DNA of 64,000 nt from Gammaproteobacteria bacterium (GCA_029248745.1 JAQWIT010000013.1:186001-250000); one strand, 5' to 3'; shown: positions 53,065-63,804, counted from the first letter of the stretch. The notes: generated by a model not told the origin, from the sequence alone. Program-made: numbers and translations.

Positions 53065-54006
53065 CTACTCTTTTGTTTGATCGGTTTCTTGTTGAATTAT
53101 ATCCATAAAGACATCTTCAAGAGAATGCTGTCCTGGCGTTAATGCTGTTAACTGCCATCCGTGGCTAACAGTTGACTCAAGTATGATTTGAGTTGGGTTG
53201 TGATCAGGTTGATAGTGGATTTTAAAATGTGTATTGGATATAGCATCTATACTCGTAACGCCGGGGAGTTGTTCTAGTGTAGCAATATCAGGTGGTGAGC
53301 CGAGTGTCAGTAGTATATGAGAAGATTGCATCTGCTGTTGTAAGGCATCAGTGGTATCGTTAAACACTAATGACCCTTGATTGATAATTTTTACTCGGTC
53401 ACACAGCATCTGCACTTCAGGCAAGATATGGGTTGATAAAATAACACTGTGTTCTTGAGCGATGTCCTTGATGAGTTGACGAATTTCTCTTATCTGAATG
53501 GGATCTAGCCCTGAGGTTGGTTCATCTAAGATGACAACAGCAGGTGTATGTATGATGGCTTGTGCAATGCCAACACGCTGTTGATAACCTCTAGACAGGT
53601 AGTGAATTAATCGTTTTCTGACGTTACCAAGGCCACATCGTTCAATAGCGGTATCAACGGCGCTTTTTCTATTGAGTGATGGAATGTTATTTATTCTTGC
53701 ACAAAATGATAAAAACTCTGTAACAGATAAGTCTTTGTAGAGTGGGGGTTGTTCAGGTAAATAACCTATATGTGCTTTGGCTTGTTTAGGCTGGCTAAGT
53801 AAGTCATATCCATTAATGGTGATTTCACCTTCATTCGGGGCTAAATTACCACTTAACATTTTCATGCTAGTGCTTTTACCCGCACCATTTGGACCAAGGA
53901 AGCCTAAAACCTCTCCTTTATAAATTTCGAAGTCGAGTTGTTTGACAGCCAGTTGTGGGCCGTAAAATCGTGAAAGTGATTTAGCAGAAAGGAGTGGTGA
54001 TGTCAC
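53065..54006 (-). CDS. ABC transporter ATP-binding protein (GldA-like)
   Basis: A 313-residue ATPase. Walker A is LGPNGAGKSTSMKML, the signature LSRGYQQRVGIAQ, Walker B VVILDEPTSGLDPIQ and switch ILSTHILPEV. A C-terminal extension of about 80 residues after the nucleotide-binding core is usual for the Gld/Nod-type ATPases. It is the first gene of the operon and sits 3 bases after the end of the EAL-HDOD pseudogene. Confidence 0.88.
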   Translation of the reverse strand: MTSPLLSAKSLSRFYGPQLAVKQLDFEIYKGEVLGFLGPNGAGKSTSMKMLSGNLAPNEGEITINGYDLLSQPKQAKAHIGYLPEQPPLYKDLSVTEFLSFCARINNIPSLNRKSAVDTAIERCGLGNVRKRLIHYLSRGYQQRVGIAQAIIHTPAVVILDEPTSGLDPIQIREIRQLIKDIAQEHSVILSTHILPEVQMLCDRVKIINQGSLVFNDTTDALQQQMQSSHILLTLGSPPDIATLEQLPGVTSIDAISNTHFKIHYQPDHNPTQIILESTVSHGWQLTALTPGQHSLEDVFMDIIQQETDQTKE

Positions 54007-54009
54007 AGT

Positions 54010-55233
54010 TTAGTTAATGGTTTCCAAGGTAGTGGCAGCCCAGTCCGTTGCGGTTACAAATGCTTGGTTAATGTCAGGAACGCTAGAAGAATTTGGCATG
54101 ATAGTCAAAGAGCCTCGTTCATGTGTTCGGACAAACATCAGTAACTTATCCAGTGGTCCCTCAGCTTCTTGAAGTGCTGACTTGATGTTGTTAGAGATAG
54201 GTAGGTCATTTAGTAATTCTGGCATCAGTTAATTAAAGAACGCGTCAACGGAAGAAAATAGCCCAAGAATGAAAGTATTTTCTGGCTCACAATCAACAGG
54301 TTCTGCCAGAAATTCAGCTATTTTAGCTCGAATTAATGCTGTGTTTAGCAAAGCACCTGATATGGGAGATTCAACGCTGGAAAAGGCGATAATGATTGCC
54401 CAAGATCGGATGGCATCGAGTCCTAAGTAGAACACTGCTTGTTTGAGTGAGTTAACGTGCTTGGGGAGTGCAAATGCCGCTGAGTTTAGGCAGCGTAATA
54501 ATTTATAGCTGAGAGAGGTATCTTGTTTTACGAGGTTTTCAACTTCTGTAAAACTAATATTTGGACGTTGTAATTCGCTGATGATTTGTAATGCAGCGGC
54601 TTTATTGTCAGGTAGTGGCTCGTCATCAATGATGGTCGGCTTACAAAAGAAGTAACCTTGATAGAGATCGAAGCCAAGTTGTTTACATTGTTGATATTGA
54701 GCGTCGGTGTCTATTTTTTCTGCTAATAGCTTTACATCGAATTGTTTAAGAATGTCGACATGATCAATAAGCCCTTGTTCGGAGAGTGTGAGGAGAACTA
54801 TTTTGATGATATTGGCGACATCAACCAATGGTTTTGAGTTTTCATGGTAAATAAAATCATCGAGCGCGATGGTGAAACCTTGTTCAGATAATTCTTTGAC
54901 GGCTTTAATCACCTCATCGTCTATTTCAATGTCTTCTAGAATTTCTAAGACGATATCTTTTGATTTAAAAGGAAGGGGGAATTCACCTGCTAAGAAGGCT
55001 CGTGTTACATCAAGGACGTCATGTTTGTCACCGAGAACACGATTAATACCAAACTCTAGAAAAGTATGGTTAATAACTTGGCTTGTGGCATGGTCATCAT
55101 CAAATTCTTCAATATTTGCTTGATTGACGTGGTTATTGCGAAAGAGTAACTCATAGGCAAAAAGTGAAAGGTCATTATCAAAAATGGGCTGTCTAGCTAG
55201 AAGAATTGAATCGGCAGAGCTATCTGGGTACAT
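54010..55233 (-). pseudogene. EAL-HDOD signalling gene interrupted by one in-frame stop
   Basis: The minus strand carries one continuous frame of about 407 codons for a YuxH-type protein. A degenerate EAL domain (LLARQPIFDNDLSLFAYELL, DVLDVTRAFLAGEFPLPF) is followed by an HDOD domain (LSYKLLRCLNSAAFALP, SLKQAVFYLGLDAIRSWAI). A TAA at 54229-54231 cuts it after GLFSSVDAFFN. The same frame resumes with MPELLNDLPISNNIKSALQE and GPLDKLLMFVRTHERGS, the normal HDOD end. A single base change would restore it. The 334-residue product could still fold as EAL plus most of HDOD, so partial function cannot be excluded. Confidence 0.85.
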
Positions 55234-55301
55234 ATTATCCCTTTTTTATGACGCAGTAGACATTATGTTGAGAAGAGGAGCATCATAGCAATTCTAGGCA
55301 A

Positions 55302-55330
55302 AAAAAAACCTGCACTAAGCAGGTTTTTTA
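55302..55330 (-). terminator. Terminator of the rpmB-rpmG operon
   Basis: Stem CCTGC/GCAGG (55309-55323) with a 5-base loop, extended by A-T pairs on both sides, with a T-run in the minus-strand direction. It lies 25 bases after rpmG and is symmetric enough to act in both directions. Confidence 0.8.
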
Positions 55331-55354
55331 AATTATTTAGTGTGTCTTTTGAAA

Positions 55355-55510
55355 CTATTTGATTTTAGCTTCTTTATACATGACGTGTTTACGGACGACA
55401 GGGTCGTATTTTTTTATCTCTAGCTTTTCTGGCATAGTCCGTTTGTTTTTATCTGTTGTGTAGTAATGACCAGTGCCTGCAGATGAGACTAATTTGATTT
55501 TATCGCGCAT
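55355..55510 (-). CDS. rpmG: 50S ribosomal protein L33
   Basis: A 51-residue protein starting [19 protein letters not shown] and ending [10 protein letters not shown]. It has no CXXC pairs, so it is the zinc-independent (C-) form of L33. It follows rpmB by 11 bases, the standard rpmB-rpmG order. It is a small, basic ribosomal protein near the E site. Confidence 0.96.
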   Translation of the reverse strand: MRDKIKLVSSAGTGHYYTTDKNKRTMPEKLEIKKYDPVVRKHVMYKEAKIK

Positions 55511-55521
55511 GTACTATTCTC

Positions 55522-55758
55522 CTAGACTTTTTCGCCGCGGTCACGGATTTCAGTTAAGACAACATCGATGCCTTTTTTATCAATGATACGAAGACCATGA
55601 TTACTGACTTTTAATTTAACCCAACGGTTTTCCGATTCAACCCAAAAACGATGTGGGTGAAGGTTAGGAAGGAAGCGACGACGTGTTTTGTTGTGGGCGT
55701 GAGAAACGTTGTTACCGCTCATAGGGCGTTTACCCGTTACCTGACATATTCTGGCCAT
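55522..55758 (-). CDS. rpmB: 50S ribosomal protein L28
   Basis: A 78-residue protein, [20 protein letters not shown] followed by [17 protein letters not shown], matching L28 in length and sequence. The start at 55758 is chosen because L28 always begins with this motif; in-frame codons upstream are not part of the family. It is the first gene of the rpmB-rpmG pair. Confidence 0.97.
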   Translation of the reverse strand: MARICQVTGKRPMSGNNVSHAHNKTRRRFLPNLHPHRFWVESENRWVKLKVSNHGLRIIDKKGIDVVLTEIRDRGEKV

Positions 55759-55879
55759 TTTAGAACCTGCTCCTGATGAACTTTTTAAACTGTAAAAGGG
55801 ACGTATCTGACGGCCCATCTGAAACTGCAAAGCCGTACTTTATACCATATATAAAATCTGATGTGTGATTGAATTGTGT

Positions 55880-56389
55880 TTATGCTGGTGAAAGCAACAT
55901 GCTGTCTATCTTTTCCCGTAAGTACTCAAAATTCATTGTGCCAATTTTGCGCATCACAATTTCACCATTTGGGGCGATTAAGAAGTGAGTAGGAGTGACA
56001 CGAACACGGTTGAAAGCAGCTGCAATTTCGTCATTTTGATCCCATGTCAGCGTATAAGAAAGTTCGCGCTGATGTCGCATCGCATTGATATGCTCCGGTG
56101 TGTCGTGTGACATCGCTACACCGATCATCGCAAGGCCTTTATCTGCATAATCGTTGTACAAAGCATTGAGTTCAGGCATTTCCCTCACGCAACCAGGACA
56201 ATCAGTAGCCCAAAAAATCATTAAGACCGGTTTATTAGCATATTGTGAGAGTGAGTGTTGCTGTCCGTCGATATCGCTAAAACTGATGTCGGGAGCCATT
56301 TGTACATTATTATTCTTCACCCATGTGATGATGAACAATAAAACGGCTAGAGTGATAGCAAATAATAATGTTTTCTTAATAGCATTCAT
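55880..56389 (-). CDS. TlpA/ResA-like membrane-anchored thioredoxin
   Basis: A 169-residue protein with an N-terminal membrane helix (LLFAITLAVLLFIITWV) and a periplasmic thioredoxin fold. The redox motif is CPGC (Cys64 and Cys67) within IFWATDCPGCVREMPELNAL, and the cis-Pro is in VRVTPTHFLIAPNGEIV. It probably reduces or isomerises thiols in periplasmic proteins such as cytochrome c; the specific partner is unknown. It lies 83 bases after gatA on the same strand. Confidence 0.82.
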   Translation of the reverse strand: MNAIKKTLLFAITLAVLLFIITWVKNNNVQMAPDISFSDIDGQQHSLSQYANKPVLMIFWATDCPGCVREMPELNALYNDYADKGLAMIGVAMSHDTPEHINAMRHQRELSYTLTWDQNDEIAAAFNRVRVTPTHFLIAPNGEIVMRKIGTMNFEYLREKIDSMLLSPA

Positions 56390-56472
56390 AATTATTTATT
56401 CTTTAGATCATTATTGGATACAAGGATATGACTCAATTGTTAAGGATAAGTGCCCATTTTGGTTTGAATTTA

Positions 56473-57927
56473 TCACTTAAAAGGTTCGGGACTCTGTTGA
56501 TGCCAGTCTGTTATTTGCTGGTAGCGATGGGCGACATTGAGTAGACGTGCTTCATCAAAATAATTGCCAATGATTTGTAGGCCAACGGGCATATTGTTAA
56601 CGAAACCGGCAGGGATTGAAACACCAGGAAGGCCAGCTAGATTTGTACTGATGGTATAGATATCGGCCAGGTACATGGCAACTGGGTCATCTTTTTTATC
56701 GCCTAGTTTGAAGGCGGTTGTTGGCGCAGTTGGGCCCATGATGACATCGACATCGTTAAAGGCTTGTGTGAAGTCATCACTGATTAGCCGACGGCATTGT
56801 TGGGCTTTTAAATAATAGGCATCATAATAGCCGGCGGATAAAGCATAAGTACCAATCATGATACGTCGTTTGACTTCTTCTCCAAACCCTTCTCCACGTG
56901 AACGTTGATAGAGATCGAGTAAATCTTTTGGATCTTCACAGCGGTGGCCAAAGCGAACACCATCCATCCTAGATAAGTTTGATGAACATTCCGCTGGTGC
57001 GACGACATAATAGGTGGGCACTGCTAAATGTGAGTTCGGTAGTGTTATTTCTTTGATGGTTGCACCAAGTGATTCATAGGTTTTGATAGCTGCTTCGACA
57101 GTTGCAGCTACCTCGGGGTCTAAACCCTCACCAAAGTATTGTCTTGGAAGACCAATTTTTAGGCCTTCGAGTGAATTATTTAAACTGGCCGTGTAATCAG
57201 GTACATCCTGTTCTACGCTGGTGGAATCTCGTGGGTCAAAGCCTGCCATTTCATTGAGTAATAAGGCGGCATCTTCTGCGCTGCGTGCCATAGGGCCTGC
57301 TTGGTCTAAGCTAGAAGCAAAGGCGATCATACCGTAGCGAGAAATGCGGCCATAGGTAGGTTTCAAGCCCGTTAAGTTACACAAAGAAGCAGGCTGACGA
57401 ATTGAGCCACCTGTGTCTGTTCCGGTTGCAATAGGTGCTAAATTAGCGGCGACTGCCGCGGCAGAACCACCTGAGGAACCACCTGGAACAGCTTGATTAT
57501 CCCATGGGTTTTGAACTTGGCCATAAAAACTGGTTTCATTAGATGAGCCCATGGCAAATTCATCCATATTGGTTTTACCCAATGTCACCATGCCAGCTTG
57601 ATTAATTTTCTCAACGACAGTGGCGTTATATGGCGCAATAAAATTATCGAGCATTTTTGATGCACAACTGGTACGAAGCCCTTCTGTGCAGAAAATATCT
57701 TTGTGTGCGAGCGGAATTCCGGTTAGCTTGCCAGCTGTTTTTTGCTGTAACTGAACATCGGCTGCGCGTGCTTGTGTTAATGCATGATCTTCTGCAACGG
57801 TGATGTAGGCATTGAGCTCATTATTGTAAGTATTGATGCGGTCGAGGTAGTGCTGGGTTAATTCAACACTTGAAATGTCGCCGTTGTGTAGTGCAGTGGA
57901 TAATTCGTTTAGTGATTTCGTGTGCAT
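56473..57927 (-). CDS. gatA: Asp-tRNA(Asn)/Glu-tRNA(Gln) amidotransferase subunit A
   Basis: A 484-residue amidase-signature enzyme that releases ammonia from glutamine for GatB. The catalytic Lys is in [13 protein letters not shown], and the Ser-cisSer pair is in [18 protein letters not shown] with [14 protein letters not shown]. Typical length. It follows gatC by 10 bases. The expected gatB is not the next gene. Confidence 0.95.
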   Translation of the reverse strand: MHTKSLNELSTALHNGDISSVELTQHYLDRINTYNNELNAYITVAEDHALTQARAADVQLQQKTAGKLTGIPLAHKDIFCTEGLRTSCASKMLDNFIAPYNATVVEKINQAGMVTLGKTNMDEFAMGSSNETSFYGQVQNPWDNQAVPGGSSGGSAAAVAANLAPIATGTDTGGSIRQPASLCNLTGLKPTYGRISRYGMIAFASSLDQAGPMARSAEDAALLLNEMAGFDPRDSTSVEQDVPDYTASLNNSLEGLKIGLPRQYFGEGLDPEVAATVEAAIKTYESLGATIKEITLPNSHLAVPTYYVVAPAECSSNLSRMDGVRFGHRCEDPKDLLDLYQRSRGEGFGEEVKRRIMIGTYALSAGYYDAYYLKAQQCRRLISDDFTQAFNDVDVIMGPTAPTTAFKLGDKKDDPVAMYLADIYTISTNLAGLPGVSIPAGFVNNMPVGLQIIGNYFDEARLLNVAHRYQQITDWHQQSPEPFK

Positions 57928-57937
57928 GATTTACCTG

Positions 57938-58225
57938 TTATTCGATAACTTGTGGGACCAGGTAAACACCTGCTTCTGTTTTTGGCGCAATGGCTTGAAA
58001 TTGTTCACGTTGATCTGTTTCAGAGACTTGATCTGGGCGTAGGCGTTGAACAGCATCTAGTGGATGAGCCATAGGCGAAATATTGTCAGTATCGACAGAA
58101 CTGAGTTGTTCGACTAAACCGAAGATAGTCGTTAAATCTCGCGCATAATTAGGAATATCAGCGTCATCTATGGCTAAGCGCGCCAGATGGGCAATTTTCT
58201 CTACATCTGTTTTATCTAAACTCAT
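57938..58225 (-). CDS. gatC: Asp-tRNA(Asn)/Glu-tRNA(Gln) amidotransferase subunit C
   Basis: A 95-residue subunit that stabilises GatA-Gat[21 protein letters not shown] and the segment [20 protein letters not shown] are family hallmarks. The start at 58225 is chosen because upstream in-frame codons extend into the mreB region without homology. It is divergent from mreB. Confidence 0.93.
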   Translation of the reverse strand: MSLDKTDVEKIAHLARLAIDDADIPNYARDLTTIFGLVEQLSSVDTDNISPMAHPLDAVQRLRPDQVSETDQREQFQAIAPKTEAGVYLVPQVIE

Positions 58226-58297
58226 TGGTGGTCCTAATACTGACTTTTTATTCAAAAGTATGAAGTTTAAATGATTCGCGGCTTGCTCAACAGCCCA

Positions 58298-59393
<1,096 letters not shown>

Positions 59394-59426
59394 CAGTTTG
59401 CTTTACAATATAGAAACCTCATGAAT

Positions 59427-59449
59427 AACCTTATTTACGAAGGTTTTTT
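59427..59449 (+). terminator. Possible attenuator between mreB and mreC
   Basis: AACCTT (59427-59432) pairs with AAGGTT (59440-59445), 7-base loop, and the right arm runs into a T-stretch (59444-59449). The stem is short and A-T rich, so termination may be partial. It could raise mreB expression above mreCD. Confidence 0.4.
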
Positions 59450-59468
59450 CGTTTCTGGGACTTAGACA

Positions 59469-60338
59469 ATTAAACCGCTATTCACAAATAGGGCTTCACT
59501 GAATGTACGTTTAACGTTAGCAATTTTAGCTTCGTTGACGTTATTTTTCCTTGATTCTCGCTTGAATACATTCTCGAACTTGAGGAGTAATATTGCGACC
59601 TTAATGTACCCTGTTCAGTTGGTAGCCTCTTTACCCAGTGATATTGGTCATTGGACAAGTGAATATTTTCGAAGTCGTGCAAAATTGAAAGAGCAGAATG
59701 AGTCGCTTAGAGTGACGCAGTTATTGACTAGTGTTCGATTACAAAAATTACAGGCTTTAGAACGAGAAAATTCACGTTTACATGAACTGCTCGGGTCATC
59801 ATTTCGTTTACCTGAACGCGTGTTGGCCGCAGAATTATTGACTATTGATCCAGACCCTTTTTCCCAGCAAGTCGTTATTAACCGGGGTGAGCGTTACGAT
59901 GTCTTTGAGGGGCAGCCAGTGCTAGATGCTAATGGTGTGATGGGACAGGTGATGTCGGTTAGCCGTTTTTCAAGCCGGGTGATTTTGTTGACTGATCCGA
60001 GTCATGCAGTTCCAGTACAGGTGAATCGTAATGGATTACGTTCGGTTGTAATAGGCCGAGGTTTAGGTAAATATTTACAGCTAGAACATTTGCCTCATAA
60101 TGCGGATGTACGTGTTGGTGATCTATTAGTGACATCAGGTTTAGGGGGGTGTTTCCCGGTGGGGTATCCTGTGGGTACGATCAGTGCTGTTAGTCGTCCA
60201 GCGGGCCAACCATTTGCCAGTATTCAAGTTCAACCAGCAGCTGACTTAGCCACAAGTCGTGAAGTGCTTTTGGTTCTGCCAAGAGATGACGATGAAGCTA
60301 TTTTGTCTGAAGCACTTGAAGCAGAGGTGCGTGAGTAA
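59469..60338 (+). CDS. mreC: Rod shape-determining protein MreC, probable ATT start
   Basis: A 289-residue periplasmic scaffold protein of the elongasome if it starts at ATT 59469. The codons read IKPLFTNRASLNVRL, as in MreC proteins that begin MIKPLFTRG, then a transmembrane helix (LAILASLTLFFLD), a coiled coil (KLKEQNESLRVTQL) and the beta-barrel domain with AELLTIDPDPFSQQVVINRG. A TAG at 59463 lies two codons upstream, and no ATG, GTG or TTG occurs before TTG 59535. Starting there would remove most of the membrane anchor. GGGA lies 8 bases upstream of ATT. Start uncertain; gene identity is firm. Confidence 0.85.
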   Translation: MKPLFTNRASLNVRLTLAILASLTLFFLDSRLNTFSNLRSNIATLMYPVQLVASLPSDIGHWTSEYFRSRAKLKEQNESLRVTQLLTSVRLQKLQALERENSRLHELLGSSFRLPERVLAAELLTIDPDPFSQQVVINRGERYDVFEGQPVLDANGVMGQVMSVSRFSSRVILLTDPSHAVPVQVNRNGLRSVVIGRGLGKYLQLEHLPHNADVRVGDLLVTSGLGGCFPVGYPVGTISAVSRPAGQPFASIQVQPAADLATSREVLLVLPRDDDEAILSEALEAEVRE

Positions 60339-60817
60339 TGGCAAGCGTTGATAAGCCGCAAGGTGGCTTTATTATTGTCATGTCGGTGATGTTGGCGATG
60401 ATTTTGATGTTGATCCCTTTGTCAGAAAGTTGGCGTTTCCTTAGACCTGAATGGGTCCTACTGACATTGATGTATTGGGCGATGGCTTTGCCGAGGCGTG
60501 TTGGGGTCGGATATGCATGGCTGGTAGGTTTGTTTATGGATGTATTACTGGGCGGCACTCTAGGTGTGTTGGCTTTTGCCTACGCTTTGGTGATTTATTT
60601 GATATTGCACTTCCATCTTCAGCTACGCCAATTTCCACTCTGGCAACAAGCTTTGAGTTTGATGTCACTTATCTTATTGGTACATATTGTCACTGTTGTG
60701 ATGACGACGAAAGTGACGGGGTGGCATGCTTGGCTGCCAGCTATTGTGAGTACAGTATTGTGGCCATTTATCCATATTTTCTTGCGTGGTGTTAGGCGCA
60801 CTTTCCATGTTAGATAA
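60338..60817 (+). CDS. mreD: Rod shape-determining protein MreD
   Basis: A 159-residue inner-membrane protein with about five helices. RPEWVLLTLMYWAMALPRRV and WLVGLFMDVLLGGTLGVLAF are typical of the family. It bridges MreC and the elongation synthase. The ATG shares one base with the mreC stop (TAATG). Confidence 0.92.
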   Translation: MASVDKPQGGFIIVMSVMLAMILMLIPLSESWRFLRPEWVLLTLMYWAMALPRRVGVGYAWLVGLFMDVLLGGTLGVLAFAYALVIYLILHFHLQLRQFPLWQQALSLMSLILLVHIVTVVMTTKVTGWHAWLPAIVSTVLWPFIHIFLRGVRRTFHVR

Positions 60818-60824
60818 AGTGTAA

Positions 60825-62681
60825 ATGTCGACTCGATTTGTCTTAAAAGATCATGTCAATGAAAGCCGTTTAGTCAACGACAGGCTGATTTTTTCCGCGA
60901 TTTTTGCTGGAATCTTATTCACTGTGTTGATGGCAAGATTAGCCATATTGCAGGTGGTTGACCATGAACATTTCGATGTGTTATCGAATAAGAATCGCGT
61001 AGATATTGAACCATTACCTCCTCAGCGGGGCTTGATCTATGATCGTAATGGTGTCGTTTTAGCTGAAAATATTCCCACTTTTAGTTTGGAATTGATTCCT
61101 GAAAAAGTAATTGAGCTTGATGAAACTTTATCAGAATTGGCGGCTTTATTTTCTGTTTCTAGTGAAGAGATTACAGATATTACTGAGAAGATAAAGCAGC
61201 AGCGTCGTTTCCGGCATGTTGTCATCCGAGAACGGCTGACGGAGCAAGAAGTTGCTATTTTCTCTGCTAATCGTCATCGCTTCCCAGGTGTAGATGTCGT
61301 TGGACGGTTAATTCGACATTATCCGCATGGTGCCTTATTTGCTCATACCGTAGGCTATGTTGGGCGTATCAATGAGAAAGATCAGGCGCGTATCGATGAA
61401 AAAAATTATAAGGGAACGTTGCAGATTGGTAAGACGGGCGTCGAAAAATATTATGAAGATTTATTGCATGGCCAAGTAGGGTATCAACAGGTTGAGACTA
61501 ATGTACAAGGTCGTATTGTTCGTGAACTTGAAAATGAACCTTCAGTTTCTGGGCAAGATCTATTTTTAAATTTAGATATTCATTTGCAACGTGTTGCTTC
61601 AGAGGCATTGGGAGACTACAACGGTTCAATTGTCGCTATGGATCCTAAAACCGGGGGGATTTTAGCGATTGTGAGTAAGCCAGATTTCGATCCCAATTTA
61701 TTTGTATCTGGTATCAGCCTTAAAGATTATGCTGTGTTGAGAGATTCGATTGATAGACCGTTATTTGACCGTGCAATACGGGGTCATTACCCACCCGGTT
61801 CTACGTTGAAACCTTTTGTTGCCTTAGCGGGTTTAGAGTTGGGTGTGGTAAGAAAAAATACCAAGACCTATTGTCCTGGTTGGTATAGTTTACCAGGTAA
61901 AGATCACAGTTACCGCTGTTGGAAAGCACATGGCCATGGCAAAGTTGATTTGAAACAGTCATTAGCACAATCATGTGATGTTTATTATTACGATTTAGCC
62001 CATGTATTGGGGATTGATAGACTACATAATTTTTTAGATTTATTTGGCTTTGGTCGGCGAACAGGTGTTGATATACCAAGTGAAAGTCGTGGTCTATCAC
62101 CGTCGAGTGAATGGAAAAGATCGGCCAGAAATCAGGTTTGGTATCCAGGGGAAACACTGATTTCTGGGATTGGACAGGGTTTTAACCAAACAACACCTGT
62201 TCAATTGGCTTATGCAACCTCGTTGTTAGCGATGCGTGGTATTAACGCCTTGCCACAAGTTGCTAGGGGAAGCCGGGAAAATGCAAATAGTGAGCTGAGC
62301 CTAATGCCGATTAAGCGCGATGATAGTTTACCTATTGTGAAAACATCAAATTGGCAAGTGATTGTTGATTCTATGGTTGAGGTGACGTTGGGTCAGCGTG
62401 GTACAGCAAAATCTGTGGGTAAGGATTTCCCTTTTGTTGTGGCAGGTAAAACGGGTACAGCACAGGTGTTTGGTATCAAGCAGGATGAGAAGTACGATGT
62501 AGAGACGCTTGCTAAACGACTGCATGATCATGCTTTGTTTATGGCTTTCGCACCGGCAGAAAATCCAGAGTTTGTTGTTGTGGTAGTGGCAGAAAATGGT
62601 GGAAGTGGTAGTAAAACTGCAGCACCTATAGCACGCAAAATGATTGATCAGTATTTTGGGGTGGCGACCGATGAACACTAA
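60825..62681 (+). CDS. mrdA: Penicillin-binding protein 2 (peptidoglycan transpeptidase of elongation)
   Basis: A 618-residue class B PBP with an N-terminal membrane helix, a pedestal/dimerisation domain and a transpeptidase domain. Active-site motifs: SxxK as STLK (326-329) in HYPPGSTLKPFVALA, SxN replaced by SCD (383-385), and KTG (542-544) in VVAGKTGTAQV, all in the pattern of PBP2. It cross-links lateral peptidoglycan. It overlaps mrdB by 11 bases. Confidence 0.95.
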   Translation: MSTRFVLKDHVNESRLVNDRLIFSAIFAGILFTVLMARLAILQVVDHEHFDVLSNKNRVDIEPLPPQRGLIYDRNGVVLAENIPTFSLELIPEKVIELDETLSELAALFSVSSEEITDITEKIKQQRRFRHVVIRERLTEQEVAIFSANRHRFPGVDVVGRLIRHYPHGALFAHTVGYVGRINEKDQARIDEKNYKGTLQIGKTGVEKYYEDLLHGQVGYQQVETNVQGRIVRELENEPSVSGQDLFLNLDIHLQRVASEALGDYNGSIVAMDPKTGGILAIVSKPDFDPNLFVSGISLKDYAVLRDSIDRPLFDRAIRGHYPPGSTLKPFVALAGLELGVVRKNTKTYCPGWYSLPGKDHSYRCWKAHGHGKVDLKQSLAQSCDVYYYDLAHVLGIDRLHNFLDLFGFGRRTGVDIPSESRGLSPSSEWKRSARNQVWYPGETLISGIGQGFNQTTPVQLAYATSLLAMRGINALPQVARGSRENANSELSLMPIKRDDSLPIVKTSNWQVIVDSMVEVTLGQRGTAKSVGKDFPFVVAGKTGTAQVFGIKQDEKYDVETLAKRLHDHALFMAFAPAENPEFVVVVVAENGGSGSKTAAPIARKMIDQYFGVATDEH

Positions 62682-63804
62682 TTTGCTAACAGATAGGGCA
62701 AACCCTGAGCGTTGGAGTTTAACTAAAGCTTTACGTGTTATTCATTTGGATGCCTCACTGTTATTTGGGCTGCTCAGTTTGTTGGGTGTAGGTCTGATGA
62801 TTTTGTTTAGTGCTGGTAATCAAGAAGTCGCGTTATTAGTACGCCAACTGATTCGAATTGGTACTGCATTTTTTGGCTTGGTTATATTGGCTAACATTCA
62901 CCCCGATCGTATGAAAGATATGGCGTATTGGATTTATGGTGCCGGCTTGATTTTATTGATTGCCGTTTTGCTTGTGGGTGAAGAAGGGAAAGGGGCCCAA
63001 CGTTGGCTTAATTTAGGTGTGGTTCGTTTTCAACCATCAGAGCTGATGAAAATAGCAGTCCCTTTGTTAGTGGCAGCTTATATAGCTGAGCGTCCTTTAC
63101 CGCCGACGTTTTCTCGATTGACGGTCTGTTTTTTGATGGTGGTTATTCCGGCGCTCTTGATAGCAAAACAACCCGATCTAGGGACAGCTTTGTTGATTGC
63201 GAGTTCTGGCTTGATTGTGATTTTCTTGTCGGGTATTTCTTGGAAACTGATTATCAGTTTCCTTTTAGCAGCAGCTTCTGCATTACCAGTATTGTGGTAT
63301 GCGATGCACGATTATCAACGCCAGCGTGTGTTAACGTTTTTAAACCCCGAAAGTGATCCCTTGGGCTCGGGTTATCATATTATCCAATCTAAAATTGCGA
63401 TTGGTTCCGGTGGGTTATCTGGTCGAGGCTGGTTGGAAGGAACGCAATCCCAACTGGCTTTTTTACCTGAAAGATCAACCGATTTTATTTTTTCAGTTAT
63501 CGCTGAAGAATTCGGTTTAGTTGGGGTTGGGTTGCTGTTGTTATTGTATTTAGCGATTGCCGGAAGAGGCCTTTATATTGCTAGTCAGGCACAAAGTAGT
63601 TTTGCGCGATTATTGGCCGGGAGTATTTCACTGACTTTTCTGGTATATGTGTTTGTTAATGTCGGAATGGTGACGGGTTTATTGCCTGTTGTCGGTGTGC
63701 CTTTACCGTTGGTTAGTTATGGAGGAACCTCGATGGTGACCTTATTGGCCGGTTTCGGTATCCTGATGTCCATTCATACCCATAGAAGGATGATGACCTC
63801 TTGA
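62671..63804 (+). CDS. mrdB: SEDS peptidoglycan glycosyltransferase RodA
   Basis: A 377-residue membrane protein with about 10 helices. SEDS-family signatures are GLMILFSAGNQ, RWLNLGVVRFQPSELMKIA, PDLGTALLIASSG and LPEFVP-like LPERSTDFIFSVIAEEFGL. It polymerises glycan with PBP2. The ATG at 62671 is inside the end of mrdA; longer in-frame starts are not family-like. The mltB start overlaps its stop by 4 bases (TTGA). Confidence 0.95.
   Translation: MNTNLLTDRANPERWSLTKALRVIHLDASLLFGLLSLLGVGLMILFSAGNQEVALLVRQLIRIGTAFFGLVILANIHPDRMKDMAYWIYGAGLILLIAVLLVGEEGKGAQRWLNLGVVRFQPSELMKIAVPLLVAAYIAERPLPPTFSRLTVCFLMVVIPALLIAKQPDLGTALLIASSGLIVIFLSGISWKLIISFLLAAASALPVLWYAMHDYQRQRVLTFLNPESDPLGSGYHIIQSKIAIGSGGLSGRGWLEGTQSQLAFLPERSTDFIFSVIAEEFGLVGVGLLLLLYLAIAGRGLYIASQAQSSFARLLAGSISLTFLVYVFVNVGMVTGLLPVVGVPLPLVSYGGTSMVTLLAGFGILMSIHTHRRMMTS

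Noticed and set aside
54010-54225. 71-codon open stretch as an independent small gene
   Set aside because: It is in frame with, and the natural C-terminal continuation of, the EAL-HDOD gene, and has no ribosome binding site of its own.
60451-60795. 114-codon frame overlapping mreD in another frame
   Set aside because: mreD matches its family over the full length; the alternate frame is Cys/Gly-rich noise.
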